A stretch of DNA of 64,000 nucleotides from Gammaproteobacteria bacterium (GCA_013003115.1 JABDLF010000058.1:1-64000); one strand, 5' to 3'; positions 17,939 through 26,446 are shown, counted from the first letter of the stretch. Notes: generated by a model from the letters alone, not told the origin. A program made the numbers and translations.

Positions 17939-19030
17939 ATGAATCACCTCGAACAAGCATTCCCTGCTACCGCAGAAGCGTTGCCACGCAGGTCGTTCGC
18001 CTTGCTGCCGACACCCGTAGAAACACTTCCCGTGCACAGGCCGAACACGCAGGTCTGGATCAAGCGCGATGACCTGAGTGGCCTCGAGTATGGTGGCAAC
18101 AAGGTGCGCAAGCTCGAATACCTGCTCGGTCATGCGGTCGAGAACGGCTTGAGAAAGGTAGTGACGTTCGGCACCGCCGGGTCCAACCATGCCCTGGCAA
18201 CCGGCATCTATGCCGGCCAGGAAGGGCTGCGCAGCATCTCCATGCTTACGCCGCAAACAAATGCCGCTTACGTCGCGCGCAACCTCCTGCGCGGCCTGCG
18301 CGCCGGCATTGAATTTCACGCCTGCCGCGACGACAGCGCCGTGAAGCGGGCCCTGCCCTGGGTTCGGCTGCGCCACAGGATCAGCGATGGCAAGGCACCG
18401 ATGGTGATCGCGGGGGGCGGCTCATCGGTCGCTGGCACCATTGGCTTCGTGAACGCGGGGTTCGAACTGCGCGCCCAGATCGACGCCGGCCAGCTGCCTG
18501 AGCCCGACTTCATTTATGTCGCGCTGGGCACCATGGGCACTGCGGCCGGCCTGCTGCTCGGCATCCGGGCCGCCGGACTCACCAGCAAACTGGTCTGTGT
18601 CCGGGTCGTGCAGTCACGCTACGCAAACCCGGAGAAATTTGCGGCGCTGTTGTCAGCGTCAGCTGCAAAACTCAGATATATTGCACCTGCATTTCCAGTA
18701 CTCAACGAGGCCGACCTTATTGCCGAGTTTCGCGACGAGTTTTTTGGCGGCGGTTACGCGCGCTTCACCAATGAAGGGATGCAGGCAATCAGGATTGCCA
18801 GCGAAGCAGGTTCGCCAGAGCTGGAGGGTACCTACACGGGGAAGGCCTTTGCGGCGCTGGTGCATGACCTTTCGGTGGGCCGCCTTGACGGGAAGCGAGT
18901 CCTTTTCTGGAACACCTACAACTCGAGGCCGTTCCCATCCGATCTCGGTGACGAAGATCCCGGCGAGCTGCCACCCGAACTCCAGACCTACTTCACGCTC
19001 CCGGTTCAGGCACTCGATGCCGCAGGCTGA
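17939..19030 (+). CDS. D-cysteine desulfhydrase / ACC deaminase family PLP enzyme
   Basis: This is a 363-residue cytoplasmic enzyme of fold-type II. The cofactor lysine sits in YGGNKVRKLEY, after the LPTPVETLP and VWIKRDDLSG entry typical of DcyD and ACC deaminase. TFGTAGSNHALATG and the VALGTMGTAAGLLLG phosphate-binding loop support the family. DcyD converts D-cysteine to pyruvate, sulfide and ammonia; ACC deaminase opens 1-aminocyclopropane-1-carboxylate, and sequence reading alone does not separate them securely. The ATG at 17939 begins the conserved part; the frame stays open far upstream but overlaps the GGCT gene. The last 25 bases overlap the convergent exonuclease-Cho gene. Confidence 0.85.
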   Translation: MNHLEQAFPATAEALPRRSFALLPTPVETLPVHRPNTQVWIKRDDLSGLEYGGNKVRKLEYLLGHAVENGLRKVVTFGTAGSNHALATGIYAGQEGLRSISMLTPQTNAAYVARNLLRGLRAGIEFHACRDDSAVKRALPWVRLRHRISDGKAPMVIAGGGSSVAGTIGFVNAGFELRAQIDAGQLPEPDFIYVALGTMGTAAGLLLGIRAAGLTSKLVCVRVVQSRYANPEKFAALLSASAAKLRYIAPAFPVLNEADLIAEFRDEFFGGGYARFTNEGMQAIRIASEAGSPELEGTYTGKAFAALVHDLSVGRLDGKRVLFWNTYNSRPFPSDLGDEDPGELPPELQTYFTLPVQALDAAG

Positions 19031-20439
19031 CGCAAATCGTCAAGCCGGATGATCTCGCAGCGATCGGCGTTGCGCCTGAGCCAGGACTTCAGGATCCTGT
19101 AGACATCAAGATCAAATTTCGGCTTAGCGCCGTCTTCAAGCATCGGCCGGAGGTCTTCAGTGCGCTCCGCGCTTCCCAGCCAGCACCAGTTGTCAAAAAC
19201 GTGAATCGCCTGGCGACCTCGTATCGGGTCGGACTCCCGCAGGCCTATCGTTCCGCTGAAAGGCCACGCTGACAACCGCAGTCCCGCGAGTGCGGCGGCA
19301 AGCCGGATGTTATGCATTAGCGCGCTTTCGCGGCCTGCGCATGCGCCGCGGCAGCGCCCCAGCTGATACGCGAAACACGGACCACTGCCCTTTTCAATTC
19401 CCGAGCGGCGCAGACACAGGCCATCCCGAGTGCAAATCCTCTTAAGCGCGTTGTTCGCAGCCCGTTTGCTGCGAAACAAACCAAAATTTGCCCCTGGCTC
19501 CGAAGTATCGAGATCGGACTCTCCGAGCAGCACAGCGCGATGAAATTCCCCGTCGGTGTCCAGACTGAAGGTGAACATGCCACTCTGTCTGCGCAGGCGC
19601 CGGTTGTGAACCGGCGACGCTTCCTTGACCAGGCGCGCCTCGGTCAACAAGGCCCCCAACTCACCGGCTGTCTGGATGCAGCGAACGTCGGCGAGCTGCG
19701 CAGAAATACGCATGTCTTTGTGTACGGCGTGATCGGCACTGAAGTGTGACAAGACCCGCGCGCGCAGGTTGACGCTCTTGCCCACGTACAGCAAGCGCCC
19801 GGCGGCATCGTAAAAAAGGTAAACGCCCGGGCCGCCCGGCAGCTTGCTCACAATTTCGGGGTCAAGCGCCGGCGGCAGGGTCGGGCGTCTGAGCTGGGGA
19901 ACCGCCGCAGCTTCAAGCGCCTTGTCGCCGTGTTCGTGCCGCGCAATTTCAAAAAAATCAAGCATAGCCCGGGCGTCGCCAAGGGCTCTGTGACGACCGG
20001 CACAGTCGATATCGTGCCTCTCGATGAGGGCATCGAGGCTGTAGCTTTTGTGACCCGGATACATCGCGCGCGCCAGCTTGACCGTGCACAGCGTCGGCAT
20101 TGACAGCCTCAGGTCCGCGCGGCGAAATTCGTTGCGCAAAAACCCGTAGTCAAAGCGTGCATTGTGCGCAACCAGCACCCCGCCATCCAGAATATCGAGC
20201 AAGGATGGCGCGAGCTGTTCGAATGCCGGCGCATCAGCGAGCATAGTCTCATCTATACCGGTGTAATTCTGGATAAAAGGCGGCACAGCGCAATCGGGGT
20301 TTACAAAGCTCGACCATTCACGAACCTTCTGACCGGCGACAAATTCAATCAGTCCGATTTCGATGATGCGGTGACGTGAAGCGTTGCCGCCCGTGGTTTC
20401 CAGGTCCAGGAATACGAGCTTGTCTTCCCTGATGCGCAT
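19006..20439 (-). CDS. DnaQ-like exonuclease fused to a GIY-YIG (Cho/UvrC-type) nuclease
   Basis: This 477-residue protein has two nuclease domains. Residues 1 to about 175 are a DEDDh 3'-5' exonuclease (VFLDLETTGG, VLVAHNARFDYGFL, HRALGDARAML). From about residue 200 there is a GIY-YIG endonuclease, GPGVYLFYDAAGRLLYVGKSVNLRARVLSHF, followed by a UvrC-like region with a CxxYxLGxCxGAC cysteine cluster (CFAYQLGRCRGAC). Fusions of this kind occur in many Proteobacteria and combine epsilon-like trimming with Cho-like incision of damaged DNA. It lies eight bases downstream of the CRP-family regulator on the same strand and may be co-transcribed with it. Confidence 0.9.
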   Translation of the reverse strand: MRIREDKLVFLDLETTGGNASRHRIIEIGLIEFVAGQKVREWSSFVNPDCAVPPFIQNYTGIDETMLADAPAFEQLAPSLLDILDGGVLVAHNARFDYGFLRNEFRRADLRLSMPTLCTVKLARAMYPGHKSYSLDALIERHDIDCAGRHRALGDARAMLDFFEIARHEHGDKALEAAAVPQLRRPTLPPALDPEIVSKLPGGPGVYLFYDAAGRLLYVGKSVNLRARVLSHFSADHAVHKDMRISAQLADVRCIQTAGELGALLTEARLVKEASPVHNRRLRRQSGMFTFSLDTDGEFHRAVLLGESDLDTSEPGANFGLFRSKRAANNALKRICTRDGLCLRRSGIEKGSGPCFAYQLGRCRGACAGRESALMHNIRLAAALAGLRLSAWPFSGTIGLRESDPIRGRQAIHVFDNWCWLGSAERTEDLRPMLEDGAKPKFDLDVYRILKSWLRRNADRCEIIRLDDLRQPAASSA

Positions 20440-20447
20440 GGGGGCAG

Positions 20448-21125
20448 TCAGGCAGACTCTTCTATCCTTTCGTCTTCCACCGGCGGATCAGCCCGACGCA
20501 GAACGACAAGTACGCGGCCCTGGTCTTCAATGAGATTCTGGTCAACGAGAATCTTGAGTACTCGTCCCACCATCTCGCGGGTGCAACCAACGACTCTCGC
20601 CAACTGGCTGCGCGTGACCGACACGGCCATGCCGCCGGGCACCGAGACGGCATCCGGCTCCTCAGCCAGCCCCATCAGCGCGTGGGCAACCCGGCCCGTG
20701 ACATCGAGAAAAGCGAGATCCCCGATTTTTCGGTTGGTGCGGCTCAGACGCGTGGCCAGCTGAATAGCAAGCTCCATAACGAGCTCGGGATTTTCATCGG
20801 CAAACTGACGAAAACGTACGTAGGTCATTTCCGCGACCCGGCAGTCCGTGCGCGCTCTGACCCAGGCCGTCCGCTCTGCCTGACCGGCGAAAAAACCCAT
20901 CTCGCCAAAAAAATGCCCCGGATTGAGATAGGCGAGCACGATTTCCTTGCCGTCCTCGTCCTCGATCATGACCTCCACCGAGCCCTCGACCACGTAGAAC
21001 AGGCTGTCCGACGCGTCTCCGGCGTTGATAATCATGCTGCGTGCCGGCGCATGCCTTAAGCGGCAATACTCCACGAAACTCTTGAGTGCCGGTATGTCCG
21101 TGCGTTCAGCGGGCGGACTGCGCAT
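20448..21125 (-). CDS. crp: cAMP receptor protein (CRP/Vfr type)
   Basis: This is a 225-residue transcription factor. The cyclic-nucleotide-binding domain contains FFGEMGFFAGQAERTAWVRA, with the Gly-Glu and the Arg-Thr pair that hold cAMP in E. coli CRP and Pseudomonas Vfr. The C-helix RKIGDLAFLDVTGRVAHALM is very like Vfr, and the recognition helix lies in TRSQLARVVGCTREMVGRVLKIL. Conservation of the Arg argues for cAMP rather than the cyclic-di-GMP-responsive Xanthomonas Clp, whose phosphate pocket differs. The ATG at 21123-21125 follows AGGAGG by six bases. A TATAAT on the minus strand at 21154-21159 is the likely -10. Several candidate target palindromes lie in this window (see the CRP-site entries). 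Confidence 0.93.
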   Translation of the reverse strand: MRSPPAERTDIPALKSFVEYCRLRHAPARSMIINAGDASDSLFYVVEGSVEVMIEDEDGKEIVLAYLNPGHFFGEMGFFAGQAERTAWVRARTDCRVAEMTYVRFRQFADENPELVMELAIQLATRLSRTNRKIGDLAFLDVTGRVAHALMGLAEEPDAVSVPGGMAVSVTRSQLARVVGCTREMVGRVLKILVDQNLIEDQGRVLVVLRRADPPVEDERIEESA

Positions 21126-21153
21126 CGCAACCTCCTGAGAAAACAGTGGCCGG

Positions 21154-21159
21154 ATTATA
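21154..21159 (-). promoter_or_regulatory. -10 element of the crp promoter
   Basis: The minus strand reads TATAAT, identical to the sigma-70 consensus, 28 bases before the crp ATG. The hexamer 17 bases further upstream reads CTGAAG, a weak -35. I found no CRP palindrome beside it, so no autoregulation is evident. Confidence 0.5.
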
Positions 21160-21332
21160 GCCGCAGGCAGAATGAGCTTCAGTGACGCAGGTCGTGTATT
21201 GCTCATATTCCGTTGGGCCACCGCAACGGTAGCAGCATTGGCAATTTGTCTCAAAGGCCACCAGCGCGTCACCGTCGCGGAGCATATGGCCCTGCAACAG
21301 GACCCGCTAACAGAGCAAGCGCCGTATACGGC

Positions 21333-21338
21333 TATAAT
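21333..21338 (+). promoter_or_regulatory. -10 element of the DUF192-ppnN promoter
   Basis: TATAAT stands 30 bases before the ATG of the DUF192 gene. The sequence GGCTATAATGCC closely mirrors the crp promoter on the other strand (GGCTATAATCC). No convincing -35 is seen 16-18 bases upstream. Confidence 0.5.
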
Positions 21339-21368
21339 GCCCGGTCGAACAGCCTGAACGGGGAACCC

Positions 21369-21911
21369 ATGCCGCCCAAATGCAGTTATCTTCTTGGCGC
21401 CTTTGCGACGATCTATTTAAGCCTGGCCAGTATTGCGGCAATTGCCGACGAGCCGGCTGCCGAAGCCCTGCCCGGCGCCGCTTCATGGCTGCGATACGAG
21501 CCGCGCATGCCGCTCTGGGTGGTCTCGCGGACGGCCAGGTGCTGGCCTTTCAATATATGGGTCGCGCGCACCCCGGAGCAATTTACACGTGGGCTGATGT
21601 TCGTAAGACAACTGCATGATGACGGCGGCATGTTGTTCGCCATGCAGGCCGAGCGGGAAATATCCATGTGGATGCGCAACACTTTTATTGCACTTGATAT
21701 TCTCTTTGCCGACGCAAGTGGCAAGATCATCAAGATCCACGAGAACGCAACACCGCTTTCGCTTGAACACATATCATCCGACGGCCTGGCATACGCAGTT
21801 TTGGAACTGCCTGCTGGTGCAGTGGCGAAGCGCAACATCTCGGCGGGAGACCAGCTGCGCCATGCGCACTTCGGCAACAGCGGCTGCCAGACCCAGGTAA
21901 AGGAAAAATAA
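21369..21911 (+). CDS. Secreted DUF192 family protein
   Basis: This is a 180-residue protein with an N-terminal signal sequence (hydrophobic LLGAFATIYLSLASIAAIA, predicted cleavage near residue 26). The DUF192 core follows: VWVARTPEQFTRGLMFVRQL with the conserved RGLM, GGMLFAMQAEREISMWMRNTFIALDILF with the conserved W-M-N-T, and LELPAGAVAKRNISAGDQL. DUF192 proteins are small periplasmic or secreted proteins of unknown function. The ATG at 21369 is chosen as the first start of the signal peptide, with GGGGAA upstream. It lies 13 bases before ppnN and probably shares its transcript. Confidence 0.85.
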   Translation: MPPKCSYLLGAFATIYLSLASIAAIADEPAAEALPGAASWLRYEPRMPLWVVSRTARCWPFNIWVARTPEQFTRGLMFVRQLHDDGGMLFAMQAEREISMWMRNTFIALDILFADASGKIIKIHENATPLSLEHISSDGLAYAVLELPAGAVAKRNISAGDQLRHAHFGNSGCQTQVKEK

Positions 21912-21924
21912 GGACAACCATTCG

Positions 21925-23295
21925 ATGACCAGCAAGAGCAAAGAGATTCGCGTCACACCAGAAGGCAGCCTCGAGGTGCTTTCGCAACTGGAGGTTCTCG
22001 CGCTGCGCGACAGCAGCACCTCGGGACTGCAGGAGCTATTTCGCAGCTGTGCACTTGCCGTGCTCAACAGCGGCAGCCTGACCGATGATGCGGTACAGGT
22101 TTTCGAGCAATACAAAGACTTCGCCATTGAGCTCGTGCAGCAGGATCGGGGAATCAAGCTCGAAGTTCGCAATGCCCCGGCAACTGCCTTTGTCGACGGC
22201 CGCATGATTCGCGGCATCCAGGAGCACCTGTTCGCCGTTCTGCGCGACATCATTTATACACGCAACGAAATATACGACAGTGGAACGTTCAATTTAGAAG
22301 AGCCTGAGCACATCACTTCGGCAGTTTTTCATATCTTGCGAAATGCCCGCATGCTTATCCCGAACCGGGAGCCTCGAATGGTGGTTTGCTGGGGCGGCCA
22401 CGCCATAGGTCGGGAGGAGTACGACTACACGAAGAAGGTCGGCTACGAGCTTGGCCTGCGTGGCCTTGACGTTTGCACAGGGTGCGGCCCGGGCGCGATG
22501 AAGGGACCGATGAAGGGAGCGACCATTGGCCACTCAAAGCAGCGCATAAAAGACGGCCGCTATCTCGGCATTTCGGAACCGGGCATTATCGCCGCTGAGT
22601 CGCCCAACCCCATAGTCAACGGCCTGGTTATCATGCCCGACATCGAGAAGCGACTGGAGGCATTTGTGCGCGTGGCCCATGGCATTATCGTGTTCCCGGG
22701 CGGCGCCGGCACGGCAGAGGAAATTCTCTACTTACTGGGAATTTTGCTCAACCCGGCGAATCGGGAAATGCCATTTCCCGTTGTGCTGACGGGTCCTGAA
22801 AAATCCGCTGACTACTTTCGCCAGATCGATGGCTTTATCAAAGCTACCCTCGGCGAAGAAGCAGGCGATCTGTACCAAATCATTGTTGGCGATCCACCGG
22901 CAGTCGCCAAGCGCATGCGCCGCGGGATGCAGAAAGTACGCAAATACCGGATAGCCGGCAAAGACGCTTTCTATTTCAACTGGCTGTTGCGAATCGAAAA
23001 AGAATTTCAGATGCCCTTCGAACCCACGCATGAAAACATGCGCTCACTGGCCCTCAATCGCGACCAGCCGCCACACATACTTGCTGCGAATCTCCGCCGC
23101 GCCTTCTCGGGAATCGTCGCTGGCAACGTCAAAGAGCCGGGCATACGGAGCATTGAGAAACATGGACCATTCGAAATTAATGGTGATGCCGAGATCATGT
23201 CCCGGCTTGACGATCTGCTCGGCGCTTTTGTCGCGGACAACCGCATGAAGTTGCATGGACAGGACTACACGCCCTGCTATCGCCTGGTTCTGTGA
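21925..23295 (+). CDS. ppnN: Pyrimidine/purine nucleotide 5'-monophosphate nucleosidase PpnN (LOG family)
   Basis: This 456-residue cytoplasmic protein matches E. coli PpnN (YgdH, 454 residues) in length and layout. PpnN cleaves nucleoside monophosphates to base and ribose-5-phosphate and is activated by (p)ppGpp. The N-terminal domain leads to a Rossmann-like LOG domain with MVVCWGGHAIG, CTGCGPGAMKGPMKGA and the signature FPGGAGTAEEILYLLGILL. The C-terminal domain includes FYFNWLLRIEKEFQMPFEPTHENM. AAGGA lies upstream of the ATG. No insertion or frameshift is seen. Confidence 0.93.
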   Translation: MTSKSKEIRVTPEGSLEVLSQLEVLALRDSSTSGLQELFRSCALAVLNSGSLTDDAVQVFEQYKDFAIELVQQDRGIKLEVRNAPATAFVDGRMIRGIQEHLFAVLRDIIYTRNEIYDSGTFNLEEPEHITSAVFHILRNARMLIPNREPRMVVCWGGHAIGREEYDYTKKVGYELGLRGLDVCTGCGPGAMKGPMKGATIGHSKQRIKDGRYLGISEPGIIAAESPNPIVNGLVIMPDIEKRLEAFVRVAHGIIVFPGGAGTAEEILYLLGILLNPANREMPFPVVLTGPEKSADYFRQIDGFIKATLGEEAGDLYQIIVGDPPAVAKRMRRGMQKVRKYRIAGKDAFYFNWLLRIEKEFQMPFEPTHENMRSLALNRDQPPHILAANLRRAFSGIVAGNVKEPGIRSIEKHGPFEINGDAEIMSRLDDLLGAFVADNRMKLHGQDYTPCYRLVL

Positions 23296-23367
23296 AGGGA
23301 TTTGTCCGGATAATTCAGCTCGGGCGGCCGCTCTCAGACCCGCCGACGCCCGCAAGGGCAAGCGTCA

Positions 23368-23565
23368 TCAGTGCAGGCGCGACCAGTGAATCAGGCGCAG
23401 ATCGGCAGCTTCGATTTCCAGGCTGTCGGTGAGAATCTGCTCTATGTCTTCCTGATCGAGCATCGCGCCCGGCAGTCGACTGACTTCAACGACCGCGTTG
23501 ACCTCCCGGCAAAGACTTGTGCCCGTGTCCTGGACAAGAAAGCTCGTGTGAAATTTTGCGCCCAT
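23368..23565 (-). CDS. Possible small hypothetical protein
   Basis: This is a 65-residue frame with an ATG start. I do not recognise its family. It is acidic in the middle (MLDQEDIEQILTDSLEIEAADLRL) and ends WSRLH, with no signal peptide or membrane segment. No good ribosome site precedes the ATG. A CRP-like palindrome (23600-23615) lies 35 bases upstream of the start and a dyad at 23733-23744 further out. Coding status is uncertain, although the amino-acid composition is not like that of a random shadow frame. Confidence 0.4.
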   Translation of the reverse strand: MGAKFHTSFLVQDTGTSLCREVNAVVEVSRLPGAMLDQEDIEQILTDSLEIEAADLRLIHWSRLH

Positions 23566-23599
23566 GTGTCACGAGGCTACGCACATACCTGTCATTTGC

Positions 23600-23615
23600 C
23601 GTGACTGCGGTCACA
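23600..23615. promoter_or_regulatory. Candidate CRP/Vfr binding site
   Basis: CGTGACTGCGGTCACA matches the CRP consensus TGTGA-N6-TCACA at nine of ten positions. It lies between the small minus-strand frame (start 23565) and the GGDEF-EAL gene (start 23861), so it could act on either. Confidence 0.45.
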
Positions 23616-23666
23616 AACATGTGCCTGCTTTGCCACCCCGAGCGGACTTTTTTCGCGAATACCGAC

Positions 23667-23689
23667 TTGCATCACAATTCCTGATGCAA
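23667..23689. repeat. Inverted repeat TTGCATCA-N7-TGATGCAA
   Basis: This is a perfect 8-bp inverted repeat with a seven-base spacer, 171 bases upstream of the GGDEF-EAL start. Arm length and spacing fit a dimeric regulator operator better than a terminator, since no T-run follows and the arms are AT-balanced. The regulator is not known. Confidence 0.45.
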
Positions 23690-23732
23690 ATATGTGATCT
23701 GGTACCAATTACGCTCCGGCCTGTACTTTTTC

Positions 23733-23744
23733 AGGGTTATCCCT
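23733..23744. repeat. AGGG-TTAT-CCCT dyad
   Basis: This short palindrome (AGGG and CCCT arms around four bases) lies 117 bases before the GGDEF-EAL start. On the minus strand it reads within TATAGGGATAACCCTGA, resembling the element at 35352-35363 upstream of the other PAS-GGDEF gene (TTAGGGGATACCCTGA). Confidence 0.35.
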
Positions 23745-23860
23745 ATATGTAAGAGTTTCAGATTCCGTCATGATGTGCCCCTTTTTACAAACCAAACCTG
23801 GGGCTGGTGCGCTGTTTAAGCCAAGCCACTTAACTGCAGCGGATCGGTGGTCCGGAAATT

Positions 23861-26284
23861 ATGTTTGCATCACTAGTATTTGAGTCCCGTGCGTACGCCT
23901 TCAATCCGCACGCTCTGGCCACATTGGCCACGGCTCTTACAGGGGCACTCATCGGCATCCTGACGCTCAGGCGGGAGCGCGGCTCGCGCGTTGCGCTTCC
24001 ATTTGCTCTTATCACACTTTGCCTGTCTGTGTGGATGACCGGCTCGACAATGATGTATCTGTCGCAGATTGCGGAAGTGGCCGAATTCTGGGCGCGCTTT
24101 GGACAACTTTTCATCGCCTTCATACCGGCCCTTGCATTTCTTTTTGCGGTGCGCCTGGTCAACCGCATTGAGCAGCTGCGGTATTACGTCTACGTGGCCA
24201 TGCTCATTTCGAGTTCGTTCTTTGCCATGGTCCTTTTTTCAGATTTGCACACGAGCGGAATCTATCGCCATCCGTGGGGCTTTTACCCGCGCTATGGTCC
24301 GGCCGGACTGCTTTTTGTCGCGTACATTTCGCTGATGCTCGGCGCCTGCATGTATCTTCTGTGGCGCGCTTACGGACTGGCTGAGCAAGCCAGCATAACC
24401 CGGCGAAGAATCCGATTGCTGCTGGTCGGAATCGGCATTGCCGGCCTGAGTGCGGTCGACGTTCTTGCCACCTTCGGTCTCCCTGTTTACCCGTTCGGAT
24501 TCGTGATGCTGTTTGTTTTTTTCTGCATCATGGCGCTGATTACATGGCACTATCACCTCATCGATATTACGCCTGCGGTAGCGAGTCGCAAAATCATCGA
24601 GACCATGAGTGACGCCCTGCTGGTGATGGACGAAAACGCCAGAATCAGCCTTATAAACCCGGCTGCGAGTACGCTACTGGGAATACCGGAAGCCGAACTG
24701 ATCGGAACCCAGGCTGACAAGCATTTAGCCGGGCTGCAGCTGGGCAACATCCTCAAAGAACTTGATAGCCAGCAGGTGATAAGGAATCGCCAGGTGCCCT
24801 TCCGCGAGGCGAAGGGCGCCCGCCGAGTGCTGAACGTGTCTGCCTCGCGCATGCATGACCGCCACAATACGAGCCTCGCCTCGATCATGGTCATGAGCGA
24901 CATCACTGAACGCACAACAGCGGAAGAGCGCGTTAAGTTCCTGGCATTTAATGATGAGCTCACGCGTTTACCCAATCGACTCAATTTTTATGCGCGACTT
25001 GAAGAAGAACTGCAGTCGGCGAATCAGAACAATCGCAGATTCACAGTGCTTTATCTGGATCTGGACCGATTCAGACGAATCAATGAGACACTCGGCCACA
25101 TAGCAGGCGATGACCTGCTGTGCGCTGTGGCAGAGCGCTTAAAGAACAGGCTCGAAAACCCCGCAGCCGGCAGCAATTTCCCAAGCATGCTGCCCAACGG
25201 TTTTGTAGCCAGAGTGGGTGCTGACGAATTCGCGCTCGCGATGGCCAGCCTGGTCGACCTCAACGACATTCGCAGTTTCGCTGGCAGACTTCTGGAGGAC
25301 ATAGGGCAGCCTTTCATGCTTGGCGAACACGAGGTAACGATCAGCGCCAGCATCGGCATAGCGCAGTATCCGCAACATGGTGACGACACCAAGAACCTGT
25401 TCAAGAATGCCGACTCTGCCATGTATCACGCAAAAGACGCCGGCCGAAATACTTTTCGACTTTACAATGATGACATGAAGGCCAACACGGCCGACCGGCT
25501 TGCACTTGAAAATGATCTCCGGCGGGCAGTGGAACGAAATGAGCTTGAGCTCTACTACCAGCCCCAGTTCGATGGCCGCTGCAGATCAGTTGTTGGCTGC
25601 GAAGCTCTGCTGCGCTGGCATCATCCGGAGCGCGGCATGATATCGCCCATGGTCTTCATTCCACTTGCGGAAGAAGTCGGGCTTATACACAAGATCGGTG
25701 AATGGGTGCTCAACGCGGCCTGCAGGCAGGCTCAGCTATGGCAGACCGCCGGATTCAAAGACCTCAAGGTGGCTGTGAATCTGTCGGGCCACCAGTTTCG
25801 GCAATCCAATCTCGTGCTCGTCGTTGCCCAGGCTCTGATTAAGTCGGGCCTGGATGCCCGTTTGCTTGAGCTCGAGCTTACCGAGGGAATAATCATGCGC
25901 AACGTGGTGGAGACCACTCGCACCCTCGGTGAACTGAAGTCGATGGGCATAGGAATTTCGGTCGATGATTTCGGAACCGGCTATTCATCACTGAGCTACC
26001 TGAAGCGGCTGCCCATCGACGTGATTAAGATCGACCGATCGTTTGTAAGCGACATAAGCACAGACGCGGATGATCGCGCAATCACTGATGCCATCATCGG
26101 GCTGGCGCACAGCCTCAGGAAGTCGGTGATTGCCGAAGGTGTAGAGACAGAAGAGCAGGTTGCTTTTCTCGCTCAGCGGGACTGCCACATAATGCAGGGA
26201 TACCTCTTCAGCAAACCGCTGCCGGCAACCTCCTTCACGGAGTTGCTGCGAGGTTCCGAAGGCAAGACTCACCAGATGCCATAG
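23861..26284 (+). CDS. Membrane PAS-GGDEF-EAL protein (cyclic-di-GMP turnover)
   Basis: This is an 807-residue inner-membrane signalling protein. Residues about 15-235 hold seven to eight hydrophobic helices resembling the histidine-kinase N-terminal 7TM sensor. A PAS domain (about 245-350, ending VMSDITERTTAEER) follows, then GGDEF (about 360-535) and EAL (about 548-800). The GGDEF signature reads GADEF (453-457) and the upstream RxxD inhibitory site is absent, so cyclase activity is doubtful. The EAL domain has the full catalytic set: EALLRW (581-586), NLSGHQF, ELTEG, VDDFGTGYSS, KIDRSF, AEGVETEEQ and MQGYLF. It is therefore probably a phosphodiesterase. Regulatory palindromes lie upstream. 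The gene is followed by the PhnD-like/GGDEF-EAL operon. Confidence 0.93.
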   Translation: MFASLVFESRAYAFNPHALATLATALTGALIGILTLRRERGSRVALPFALITLCLSVWMTGSTMMYLSQIAEVAEFWARFGQLFIAFIPALAFLFAVRLVNRIEQLRYYVYVAMLISSSFFAMVLFSDLHTSGIYRHPWGFYPRYGPAGLLFVAYISLMLGACMYLLWRAYGLAEQASITRRRIRLLLVGIGIAGLSAVDVLATFGLPVYPFGFVMLFVFFCIMALITWHYHLIDITPAVASRKIIETMSDALLVMDENARISLINPAASTLLGIPEAELIGTQADKHLAGLQLGNILKELDSQQVIRNRQVPFREAKGARRVLNVSASRMHDRHNTSLASIMVMSDITERTTAEERVKFLAFNDELTRLPNRLNFYARLEEELQSANQNNRRFTVLYLDLDRFRRINETLGHIAGDDLLCAVAERLKNRLENPAAGSNFPSMLPNGFVARVGADEFALAMASLVDLNDIRSFAGRLLEDIGQPFMLGEHEVTISASIGIAQYPQHGDDTKNLFKNADSAMYHAKDAGRNTFRLYNDDMKANTADRLALENDLRRAVERNELELYYQPQFDGRCRSVVGCEALLRWHHPERGMISPMVFIPLAEEVGLIHKIGEWVLNAACRQAQLWQTAGFKDLKVAVNLSGHQFRQSNLVLVVAQALIKSGLDARLLELELTEGIIMRNVVETTRTLGELKSMGIGISVDDFGTGYSSLSYLKRLPIDVIKIDRSFVSDISTDADDRAITDAIIGLAHSLRKSVIAEGVETEEQVAFLAQRDCHIMQGYLFSKPLPATSFTELLRGSEGKTHQMP

Positions 26285-26402
26285 TCGGGCAAGCACCATC
26301 CTGCTTGGACTGCCGCTCTGCCAAACCGGCGTGTGACCGCATCAAAGTTCTGCAATCGCGGCGCACGTGCAGCCTGAACTCCGGGTAACAGACTTACTTT
26401 AG

Positions 26403-26418
26403 TGTGATAAGCATCACA
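26403..26418. promoter_or_regulatory. Perfect CRP/Vfr binding palindrome
   Basis: TGTGATAAGCATCACA matches TGTGA-N6-TCACA at all ten conserved bases. Its centre (26410.5) is about 42.5 bases upstream of the start point expected from the CATAAT hexamer at 26441-26446, the spacing of a class II CRP-activated promoter. No -35 hexamer is visible, which also fits activator dependence. The downstream operon is the PhnD-like protein plus GGDEF-EAL. Confidence 0.75.
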
Positions 26419-26440
26419 TCCCGGCTGCTCGCCTGTTTGT

Positions 26441-26446
26441 CATAAT
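26441..26446 (+). promoter_or_regulatory. -10 element of the PhnD-like/GGDEF-EAL operon
   Basis: CATAAT has five of six consensus matches. It lies 62 bases before the TTG start and is placed correctly relative to the CRP palindrome for class II activation. Confidence 0.5.

Larger units (their letters stand above)
23296..23860. other. Intergenic region before the GGDEF-EAL gene
   Basis: This 565-base stretch contains one possible small minus-strand gene (23368-23565) and several palindromes. They are a CRP-like site at 23600-23615, a perfect 8-bp inverted repeat at 23667-23689 and an AGGG-TTAT-CCCT dyad at 23733-23744. Local composition from about 23640 is more AT-rich than the flanking genes, as expected of a regulatory region. 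I could not define a clear sigma-70 promoter. Confidence 0.6.
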
